A stretch of DNA of 64,000 bases, taken from assembly GCF_000826105.1 (NCBI RefSeq), contig NZ_CCYK01000006.1, forward strand, positions 310,001 to 374,000. Direction: 5' to 3'. The stretch comes from Pseudomonas massiliensis (lineage in GTDB: Bacteria > Pseudomonadota > Gammaproteobacteria > Pseudomonadales > Pseudomonadaceae). The position numbers were made by a program, and so were the translations under genes. Position 1 is the first letter of the stretch. Each line of letters opens with the position of its first letter. Below the pieces are notes generated by a model that searched no databases, was not told where the DNA came from, and was given only the letters and a program-made list of their open reading frames with translations. This document shows positions 54,083-61,038 of this stretch, piece by piece.

Positions 54083-54817
54083 ATGTCCGAGCCACTCAAA
54101 TCGGGGCCGCGCCACCAGGCCAACTGCAAGGACTGCAGCCTGGCCCCGCTCTGCCTGCCGTTGTCGCTGGACCTGCAAGACATGGACGCCCTGGACGCCA
54201 TCGTCAAGCGCGGGCGCCCGTTGAAAAAAGGGGAATTCCTGTTCCGCCAGGGTGACCCGTTCGGCGCGCTCTACGCCGTGCGCTCAGGCACGGTGCGTAC
54301 CTTCAGCCTCAGCGATGAGGGCCAGGAACAGATCACCGGCTTCCACTTGCCCAGCGAAGTGATCGGGCTTTGCGCCTTGGACAGCGACCACTACCCCGTA
54401 TCGGCCTTGGCCCTGGAAACCACCAATGTGTGCGAAATTCCTTTCCAGCGTTTGGAAGACCTCGCCGGCCAGCTTCCGCAACTGCGCCGCCAACTGCTGC
54501 GAATCATGGGGCGAGAGATCCGTGAGGATCAGCAAATGATGTTGCTGCTCTCGAGGAAAACCGCCGATGAGCGCATCGCCACCTTTCTGATCAACCTATC
54601 GGCGCGTTTCGAAGCCCGTGGTTACTCTCCGGACCAGTTCCGTCTGAGCATGTCCCGGAGTGACATCGGCAACTTCCTCGGTCTGGCGGTAGAGACCGTG
54701 TCCAGGGTGTTCACCCGCTTCCAGCAAAGCGGCCTGGTGAAGGTCGAAGGCAAGGAAGTGTGCATCCTTCAGCCCGAGCGCCTGTGTGCCCTGGCGGGCG
54801 GGACGATGCAGGACTGA
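54083..54817 (+). CDS. anr: Anaerobic regulator Anr (Fnr family)
   Basis: Oxygen-sensing CRP/FNR regulator, 244 residues. The [4Fe-4S] cysteines are Cys15, Cys18, Cys24 (C-x2-C-x5-C in [11 protein letters not shown]) and Cys117 (VCEIP), matching Anr rather than the cluster-free Dnr. The helix-turn-helix ends in VETVSRVF with the E-x-x-S-R that reads the TTGAT half site. ATG at 54083 has AAGGGA upstream. Activates anaerobic metabolism such as arginine deiminase and denitrification in pseudomonads. apt follows 58 bases later. Confidence 0.95.
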   Translation: MSEPLKSGPRHQANCKDCSLAPLCLPLSLDLQDMDALDAIVKRGRPLKKGEFLFRQGDPFGALYAVRSGTVRTFSLSDEGQEQITGFHLPSEVIGLCALDSDHYPVSALALETTNVCEIPFQRLEDLAGQLPQLRRQLLRIMGREIREDQQMMLLLSRKTADERIATFLINLSARFEARGYSPDQFRLSMSRSDIGNFLGLAVETVSRVFTRFQQSGLVKVEGKEVCILQPERLCALAGGTMQD

Positions 54818-54875
54818 GCACGACGGCGCCGAGGCGGTTATAATCACCGCCTTTGTGCCTGCCGAGACATGCCCC

Positions 54876-55424
54876 ATGCTTTTCGACGATTCCGCCCTCA
54901 AGTCCCTGATCCGTCCGGTGGTGGACTTCCCCAAGCCCGGCGTGGTCTTCCGCGACATCACTCCGCTGTTCCAGTCACCCAAGGCCATGCGCACGGTGAT
55001 CGATCATTTCGTCGAACGCTATGTGGAGCAGAACGTCACCCACATCGGCGCCATGGACGCCCGAGGGTTCCTGATCGGCGCGGTAGTGGCCCACGAGCTC
55101 AACAAGCCGCTGATCCTGTTCCGCAAACAGGGCAAGCTTCCGGCTGACGTGATCAGCGAGGGCTACCAGACCGAATACGGCGAAGCTTTCCTGGAAGTGC
55201 ACAGCGACAGTCTCTGCGAAGGTGATTCGCTGGTGCTGTTCGATGACCTGATCGCCACCGGTGGCACGCTGCTCGCCGCGGTGAACCTGACCCGCCGCAT
55301 GGGCGCCCATGTGCACGAGGCCGCGGCCATCATCGACCTGCCTGAGCTCGGCGGCGGCCAGCGCCTGACCGAAGCCGGCGTACCGGTGTTCAGCCTGACC
55401 GCCTTCTCGCTCGACGAAATGTGA
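54876..55424 (+). CDS. apt: Adenine phosphoribosyltransferase
   Basis: Purine salvage enzyme converting adenine and PRPP to AMP, 182 residues. The PRPP loop is [16 protein letters not shown] and the flexible hood [25 protein letters not shown] is typical of bacterial Apt. Start at 54876 ([22 protein letters not shown]); a longer in-frame start overlaps anr and lacks support. Downstream of anr as in other pseudomonads. Confidence 0.95.
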   Translation: MLFDDSALKSLIRPVVDFPKPGVVFRDITPLFQSPKAMRTVIDHFVERYVEQNVTHIGAMDARGFLIGAVVAHELNKPLILFRKQGKLPADVISEGYQTEYGEAFLEVHSDSLCEGDSLVLFDDLIATGGTLLAAVNLTRRMGAHVHEAAAIIDLPELGGGQRLTEAGVPVFSLTAFSLDEM

Positions 55425-55450
55425 TTCAGCGGGGCTACCACCGGGAGGTT

Positions 55451-55672
55451 GCATCCCAGCCGGTGGGACCCAGCTCCAGTTGAGGACTGGGCATCAACCA
55501 GAGCCTGGTATTCGGCAGCTTCGCTACCTCCCACCTGATGGGCGGATGCCGTAAGCGACATGGCCGTGCAGGAGGCTGCATTCCAGGCGGTGGGACCCAG
55601 CGCCAGCTGGGGAATGGGCATCAACGATAGCCTGGTATTCGGCAGTTTTGCTACCTCCTACATGAGGTTGCC
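55451..55672. repeat. Two diverged copies of the dispersed repeat between apt and recR
   Basis: Copies start at 55451 and 55578 (offset 127) and share GGTGGGACCCAGC, GGCATCAAC and CCTGGTATTCGGCAG, followed by a GCTACCTCC-type end. The GGGACCCAGCGCCAGCTGGGGAA core of copy 2 is also in the 108-bp array at 40 kb, so both sites belong to one dispersed family. The rest of the interval 55425-55681 has no gene. Confidence 0.8.
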
Positions 55673-55681
55673 TTCCAGCGT

Positions 55682-56284
55682 CTAGAGCGCCATGGGCTTG
55701 CGGCCGGCGAAGGAATGGGCCAGGGTGCCGCCGTCGACCATTTCCAGCTCGCCGCCCAGGGGTACGCCATGGGCGATGCGCGACACTACCAGGCCCTTTT
55801 CCATCAGCAATTGCGCAATGTAGTGGGCCGTGGCTTCGCCCTCGACGGTCGGGTTGGTGGCCAGGATCACCTCGGCCAAGCCGGGCTCGGCCTCGATACG
55901 GCTCATGAGCTGGGGAATGCCGATCGCCTCCGGCCCCAGACCATCGAGGGGTGACAGGTGGCCCTTGAGCACGAAATAGCGGCCGCGGTAGCCCGTCTGC
56001 TCCACAGCGTAGACGTCCATCGGCCCTTCCACGACGCACAGCAGGCTGTCGTCGCGCCGAGGGTCGGCACATTGAGGACATAGCTGTTCTTCGGTCAGCG
56101 TGCGACATTGCCGGCAATGCCCTACCCCCTCCATGGCGTGAGCCAGTGCCTGGGATAGACGCGCGCCGCCGCTGCGGTCTCGCTCCAACAACTGCAAGGC
56201 CATGCGCTGGGCGGTTTTCTGGCCCACGCCCGGGAGGATGCGCAGGGCGTCGATCAGTTGGCGGATCAGTGGGCTGAAACTCAT
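55682..56284 (-). CDS. recR: Recombination protein RecR
   Basis: RecFOR pathway factor that loads RecA onto gapped DNA, 200 residues. The N-terminal helix-hairpin-helix ([13 protein letters not shown]), the four-cysteine zinc finger CRQC...CPQC and the TOPRIM domain ([27 protein letters not shown]) are intact. Usually it follows ybaB directly; here an oxidoreductase gene lies between, 74 bases upstream. Confidence 0.96.
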   Translation of the reverse strand: MSFSPLIRQLIDALRILPGVGQKTAQRMALQLLERDRSGGARLSQALAHAMEGVGHCRQCRTLTEEQLCPQCADPRRDDSLLCVVEGPMDVYAVEQTGYRGRYFVLKGHLSPLDGLGPEAIGIPQLMSRIEAEPGLAEVILATNPTVEGEATAHYIAQLLMEKGLVVSRIAHGVPLGGELEMVDGGTLAHSFAGRKPMAL

Positions 56285-56358
56285 TTAGATACAACCTGAC
56301 ATGAAACGGAAAGACGCGGGTTATACCCGCGCCCCCGGGCTGGGTCAACGGCGGCCGG

Positions 56359-57387
56359 TCAGTCGCTGACCTTGACCACCAGCTTGCCGAAGTTCTTGCC
56401 CTCCAACAGTCCGAAGAATGCCTCAGGGGCTTTGTCCAGCCCCTCGACCACGTCCTCGCGGAACTTGACCTTGCCGTCGCGCACCCAGGGCACCATGGCG
56501 GAGAAGAACTCGGCGTGGCGGTCCTTGAAGTCATCCATCACGATAAACCCTTGCATGCGCACGCGCTTGGTCAGCAATACACGGGGTAGCAGGCTGAAAC
56601 GATCCTTGCCCTCGGGCAGGTCTTCGGCGTTGTAATGGGCGATCAAGCCGCAGAGCGGAATCCGCGCATGAGGGTTGAGTAGCGGCAAGACGGCGTCGAA
56701 GACCTTGCCGCCGACGTTCTCGAAATAGACATCGATGCCTTCAGGGCAGGCCTTGGCCAGGTCGTCGGCGAAGCTGTCGGCTCGATGATCCAGGCAGGCA
56801 TCGAAACCCAGCTCATCCACCACATAACGGCATTTTTCCGACCCGCCGGCCACGCCTACCACCCTCAGGCCCTTGAGCTTGGCAACCTGGCCCACCACCG
56901 AACCCACCGCGCCAGACGCGGCGGCGACCACCAGGGTCTCCCCCGCCTTGGGTTGGCCAATATGGGTCAGGCCCATGAAGGCGGTCATTCCCGGCATCCC
57001 TAATACACCCAGAGCCATGGACGGTTGCGGTATGCCCGCCGGCAGGGGCAGCAAGCCCGTCCCATCGGAGATGGCGTGGGTCTGCCAGCCAGTGACACCG
57101 ACCACCAGATCGCCTTCGTTGAATTTCGGATGGCGGGAGGCTTCGACCCGGCTGACCGTGCCGCCGGTCATCACCTCGTCAATATTCACGGGAGGAGCAT
57201 ACGAAGGCGCGTCACTCATCCGCCCTCGCATGTAGGGGTCAAGGGACAGCCAGAGCGTGCGCAACAGCAACTGCCCCTCCTCGAGCGGCGGCAATTGCTC
57301 AGTTTCGTAGCGGAAATTTTCAGTGACAGGCTTGCCCTTCGGGCGGGACGCCAGAACGAAGCGGTGATTCTCGACGGGGGTGGCCAT
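56359..57387 (-). CDS. NADP-dependent oxidoreductase, MDR/CurA-like
   Basis: Medium-chain dehydrogenase of the zinc-free prostaglandin reductase/CurA group, 342 residues. The nucleotide site is VVAAASGAVGSVVGQVAKLKG with the Rossmann glycine pattern, and the VYFENVGGKVFDAVLPLLNPHARIPLCGLIAHYN stretch is diagnostic. Such enzymes reduce enones such as curcumin or quinones. ATG at 57387 has AAGGAG 11 bases upstream. Located between ybaB and recR, which are normally adjacent. Confidence 0.88.
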   Translation of the reverse strand: MATPVENHRFVLASRPKGKPVTENFRYETEQLPPLEEGQLLLRTLWLSLDPYMRGRMSDAPSYAPPVNIDEVMTGGTVSRVEASRHPKFNEGDLVVGVTGWQTHAISDGTGLLPLPAGIPQPSMALGVLGMPGMTAFMGLTHIGQPKAGETLVVAAASGAVGSVVGQVAKLKGLRVVGVAGGSEKCRYVVDELGFDACLDHRADSFADDLAKACPEGIDVYFENVGGKVFDAVLPLLNPHARIPLCGLIAHYNAEDLPEGKDRFSLLPRVLLTKRVRMQGFIVMDDFKDRHAEFFSAMVPWVRDGKVKFREDVVEGLDKAPEAFFGLLEGKNFGKLVVKVSD

Positions 57388-57451
57388 GGGGCGCAGCTCC
57401 TTCAATCAGGGACGATTCAAGGAAGACCGCGCCGGCCCGCCTGCGTTCTTG

Positions 57452-57778
57452 TCAGAACGGCATCTTGAAACCAGGCGGCAGCTGCATCCCGGCTGTCATG
57501 CCCGACATTTTGTCCTGGCTGTTCTGCTCGATCTTGCGGACCGCGTCATTGACGGCGGCGGCGATCAGGTCTTCGAGCACTTCCTTGTCTTCCTGCATCA
57601 GACTGTCGTCCAGGGTGATGCGCTTGACGTCGTGACGGCCGGTCATCACCACGCTGACCAGGCCCGCGCCGGACTGGCCGGTGACCTCGGCGTTGGCCAG
57701 CTCTTCCTGCATCTTGGCCATTTTTTCCTGCATTTGCTGGGCCTGCTTCATCAGGCCTGCCATTCCACCTTTCATCAT
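57452..57778 (-). CDS. ybaB: Nucleoid-associated protein YbaB/EbfC
   Basis: 108-residue dimeric DNA-binding protein of the YbaB family, beginning [20 protein letters not shown]. The helix-strand-helix core with [15 protein letters not shown] is intact. GTGGAGAT precedes the start codon. It follows dnaX by 27 bases and belongs to the dnaX-ybaB-recR group. Confidence 0.95.
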   Translation of the reverse strand: MMKGGMAGLMKQAQQMQEKMAKMQEELANAEVTGQSGAGLVSVVMTGRHDVKRITLDDSLMQEDKEVLEDLIAAAVNDAVRKIEQNSQDKMSGMTAGMQLPPGFKMPF

Positions 57779-57805
57779 GGGTCGAATCTCCACATTCGTT
57801 CTGTT

Positions 57806-59896
57806 TCATTCACCCTGGTTGGCCAGGGTGTCCAAGGGTTCGATGGTATCGCTGCGTACCGTGGCGCCAAACCGCTCCGCCAACTGGCGGATGAATGGGT
57901 CCTGGGCAATGGCCTGCTCCGCATCCTGCTGGCGCTCGGCGCGGCGGCGGGCGGCAGCCTGGGCCGGGGTTTCCTGGCTGGGGCGGATCAGCTCGATCTT
58001 CAAGGTGATCGCTTCGCCCAGGTGTTGGTTCAACGCCTCGTTCAGGCGCCGCTGTTGAGTCGCGTTGAAGAGCGCGCCCTGGTCCGGGTCCAGGTGCAGC
58101 AGCCAGGTGCCGTCCTCCACCGCCACCAGGCTACAGTTGGCGGCGATGCTGCCGGTCAGGCCAGACACCGGCAACTTGGGATACAGTTCCAGCCACCGGA
58201 GGGCCAGCCCGGTCGCCGGCTCGGCGGCCAAGCGCGGCGGCGCCGGGGTCACAGGCTCGGCGGCGTGGCTGGCCAGATCATCCAGGAAGCCGTAGCCACT
58301 GGAATCCGCCTCCGCGGGATAATACTCGTCGTCGGCCGGGGGGTCGTCGTCGCGTAGCATGCCAGCGGGCTGGTACTCGATGGGTGCGCCGCCGTTGTCA
58401 TCCACCTCGGTATCCACCTCTGGCGCGGGCGGCACGGCGCTGGCCGGGGTCGGCCCTGGCATGGGTGGCAGCGGCGGCGGCTCGGCACGGGTATCCAAAA
58501 TGGCTTCAGGCGCGGGAGCCGGTGCCTGCACGGGCACCTCCGGCTCCGGGGCCGCTGGCGTGTTCCAGGGCAGATCCGGGTCATCGGCGGCCAGGGTTTG
58601 CGAGGTGCGCTCCGGCAGCGGCTCGGGCTTGGATTCCGGCTCAGACTTGGCAGCTGGCGCGAAGATGGGCTTGGCTTGCACCGCTGGCAACCCGATTGGC
58701 ACAGACGGGGCCACAGGCGCTGTGGCTACGATATCGGCCACCGCCTTGGGGGAATCAGCCGTGGCCTGGCTGATCCCCGCCGGCTTTAGCTGCGCCGGTG
58801 GCGCGCTTTCACCCGCGGGGCGGAAAGCGAGCATGCGCAGCAGCACCATCTCGAAGCCGCCACGGGGCTCGGGCGCAAGGGGTAGGTCCCGTCGGCCGAT
58901 CAGGCCCATCTGATAATAGAACTGCACGTCTTCGGCGGGCAGCGCCTGGGCCAGGGCCAGCACCCGCTCGCGGTCGCCATGGCCGTTGTCCACGGCCTCG
59001 GGCAGCGCCTGGGCCACGGCCACCCGATGCAATACGTTGAGCATCTCGGCCAGTACACCGCCCCAGTCAGGCCCCTGCTCGGCCAAGTGGCCAACGGCCG
59101 CCAACAACCCCTTGGCGTCACCCTCGAGCAGGGCCTGAAGCACGTCGAACACCTGGCCGTGATCCAGGGTGCCGAGCATGGCGCGAACGTCCGCCGCCTG
59201 CACGCGCCCCTCGCCAAAGGCGATGGCCTGGTCGGTCAGGCTCATGGCGTCGCGCATGGAGCCGTCGGCGGCGCGGCCGAGCAGCCAGAGCGCATCCTCC
59301 TCGAAAGGGATGCCCTCGGCACCGAGTACGTGGCTCAAGTGCTCCACCACGCGCTCGGGGGTCATGTTCTTGAGGGCGAACTGCAGGCAGCGGGACAGGA
59401 TGGTCGCTGGCAGCTTCTGCGGATCCGTGGTGGCCAGGATGAACTTGACGTAGGGCGGTGGCTCTTCAAGGGTCTTGAGCAGGGCGTTGAACGAATGCGA
59501 CGACAGCATGTGCACTTCGTCGATCAGGTAGACCTTGAAGCGGCCCCGGCTGGGCGCGTACTGCACATTGTCGAGCAGTTCGCGGGTGTCCTCCACCTTG
59601 GTGCGGCTGGCGGCGTCGATCTCGATCAGGTCCACGAAGCGGCCCTCGTCTACCTCGCGGCACACCGAACAGGTACCACAGGGCGTCGAGGTAATCCCCG
59701 TTTCGCAATTCAGGCACTTGGCAATGATTCGGGCGATGGTGGTCTTGCCCACGCCGCGGGTGCCGGTGAACAGGTAGGCGTGGTGCAGGCGCTGGTTGTC
59801 CAGCGCATTGATCAGGGCCTTGAGCACATGGCCCTGCCCGACCATTTCGCGAAACGAGCGCGGCCGCCATTTACGTGCAAGAACCTGATAACCCAT
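57806..59896 (-). CDS. dnaX: DNA polymerase III subunits gamma/tau
   Basis: Clamp-loader ATPase, 696 residues, full tau. N-terminal AAA+ module with Walker A GTRGVGKTT, the zinc-binding CLNC...CGTCSVC, Walker B VYLIDEVHML and the SRC motif (SRCLQ). A Pro/Ala-rich linker (about residues 380-560) and the C-terminal tau domain for the polymerase alpha contact follow. I saw no slippery A6-G type frameshift site, so a shortened gamma form by frameshift is not predicted. Start at 59896 (MGYQVLARKWRPR) has only a weak ribosome binding site. Confidence 0.96.
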   Translation of the reverse strand: MGYQVLARKWRPRSFREMVGQGHVLKALINALDNQRLHHAYLFTGTRGVGKTTIARIIAKCLNCETGITSTPCGTCSVCREVDEGRFVDLIEIDAASRTKVEDTRELLDNVQYAPSRGRFKVYLIDEVHMLSSHSFNALLKTLEEPPPYVKFILATTDPQKLPATILSRCLQFALKNMTPERVVEHLSHVLGAEGIPFEEDALWLLGRAADGSMRDAMSLTDQAIAFGEGRVQAADVRAMLGTLDHGQVFDVLQALLEGDAKGLLAAVGHLAEQGPDWGGVLAEMLNVLHRVAVAQALPEAVDNGHGDRERVLALAQALPAEDVQFYYQMGLIGRRDLPLAPEPRGGFEMVLLRMLAFRPAGESAPPAQLKPAGISQATADSPKAVADIVATAPVAPSVPIGLPAVQAKPIFAPAAKSEPESKPEPLPERTSQTLAADDPDLPWNTPAAPEPEVPVQAPAPAPEAILDTRAEPPPLPPMPGPTPASAVPPAPEVDTEVDDNGGAPIEYQPAGMLRDDDPPADDEYYPAEADSSGYGFLDDLASHAAEPVTPAPPRLAAEPATGLALRWLELYPKLPVSGLTGSIAANCSLVAVEDGTWLLHLDPDQGALFNATQQRRLNEALNQHLGEAITLKIELIRPSQETPAQAAARRRAERQQDAEQAIAQDPFIRQLAERFGATVRSDTIEPLDTLANQGE

Positions 59897-60064
59897 GAAA
59901 ACCGTCGCAACCTGAAGCAAGTGACCGCCAATCGTAGCCGAGCAGGGCTTAAAAAGCATCCGTCGTGGCACCCCATCGGTTGAAGGGCAGGCTTTCCGGC
60001 TTAAACACCGGCGGCCGACAGGCTTTGCTGGACGCCTCCTCACGCACTGCTAAGGAGGCAGTCC

Positions 60065-60550
60065 ATGACGAACGTGACTTTCAAGCAGCGATCCCGTACC
60101 GACTGGCTGGTCGTGCACTGCGCCGCCACCTCCCCTGATGCGCAGGTACGCGCCTCTGACATCAGGCGCTGGCACCTGGCCAAGGGCTGGTCGGACATCG
60201 GCTACCACTATGTGATCGGCCGCGATGGCGTGGTTGAACCGGGCCGGCCCGAGGCGGCCGTTGGTGCCCACGTACGCGGATTCAACCAGGTTTCCCTGGG
60301 CATTTGCCTGATTGGCGGGGTCGACGCCAAGGGCAGGCCAGAGAACAACTTCACGACAGCGCAGTTCGCCAGCCTCCACGCATTGCTCGGTGAGCTCAAG
60401 GCCCGTTACCCTAAGGCACGCATCCAAGGCCATCGGGACTTCTCCCCGGATCGCAATGGCGACGGTCGCATTACCCCCGACGAATTCATCAAAGCCTGCC
60501 CGTGCTTCGATGTTGGACATTGGCTCGCGGCCTATCCTTTGGCCGACTGA
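60065..60550 (+). CDS. T7-lysozyme-like N-acetylmuramoyl-L-alanine amidase with an EF-hand loop
   Basis: Phage-type endolysin/amidase, 161 residues. Residues align with T7 lysozyme: zinc ligands His18, His123 and Cys145, catalytic Tyr47 and Lys143 (CPCFDV end). Compared with T7 about 15 residues are inserted before Lys143, forming DRNGDGRITPDE (129-140), a perfect EF-hand calcium loop with Asp129, Asn131, Asp133 and Glu140. No signal peptide or membrane segment, so export needs a holin or lysis. AAGGAGG lies 7 bases before the ATG. No other phage genes adjoin; next to an Rhs gene. A domesticated endolysin is a fair reading. Confidence 0.88.
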   Translation: MTNVTFKQRSRTDWLVVHCAATSPDAQVRASDIRRWHLAKGWSDIGYHYVIGRDGVVEPGRPEAAVGAHVRGFNQVSLGICLIGGVDAKGRPENNFTTAQFASLHALLGELKARYPKARIQGHRDFSPDRNGDGRITPDEFIKACPCFDVGHWLAAYPLAD

Positions 60551-60553
60551 GCC

Positions 60554-60814
60554 CTACTCCGAACGCCAGCGCAAGGTGTAGTGCGCCTCGACGCCCGTCA
60601 TCCGGGGCTGGAAATGGGTATTGGTGAGTAGGTGGCGAACCACGCCCCCCCCGGGCCGGTGATGCTCCAGGGTATCGCCGGCGCCGGCATTGAGGGTCAC
60701 TTCCCAGATCAACGCCTTGCTTGGTTCCAGCCGCGCCTCGAAGGGGCCGAGGCGGGTGCCATCTATGCGCTGGATATACACCGTCTCCAACGGCAGGTTG
60801 AGCGACTGTTCCAC
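60554..60814 (-). CDS. Small hypothetical protein, 86 residues
   Basis: Unrecognised protein with a beta-rich pattern and no signal peptide or membrane helix. GTG start at 60814 has GGAG 9 bases upstream. It ends 3 bases from the amidase stop (convergent) and lies 224 bases downstream of the Rhs gene on the same strand, so it may be the last gene of the Rhs unit or an immunity-like partner; that is only a guess from position. Confidence 0.5.
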   Translation of the reverse strand: MEQSLNLPLETVYIQRIDGTRLGPFEARLEPSKALIWEVTLNAGAGDTLEHHRPGGGVVRHLLTNTHFQPRMTGVEAHYTLRWRSE

Positions 60815-61038
60815 GTGGGGCTACTCCGTTACGTCTACATGATCAGCAAGGCTGAAATATGAAGTAGGCTCCAGTGGTTTGTAAATGCGCGGTCACGCTT
60901 GTAGCATCCATTGAGTTCAGGAAGATGCGGCCTGGCCATGGCAGTACGCCTTGGCCGTGCAACCCAACGGTTCGAGCCCTGCGGGGTACAGGGCTCAAAC
61001 CGCGGCAGCCCAAGCGTCAGTCCGCTTTCGGGCGCGGT

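Noticed and set aside
57806..59896. Programmed frameshift in dnaX for a gamma subunit
   Set aside because: No A-rich slippery heptamer is present in the gene.
59897..60064. 4.5S signal recognition particle RNA upstream of dnaX
   Set aside because: The conserved GGAAGGAAGCAGC-type SRP loop is absent on both strands.
60815..61038. Hidden continuation of the Rhs core in another frame
   Set aside because: Both other frames were read past 61039 and show no core motifs and early stop codons.
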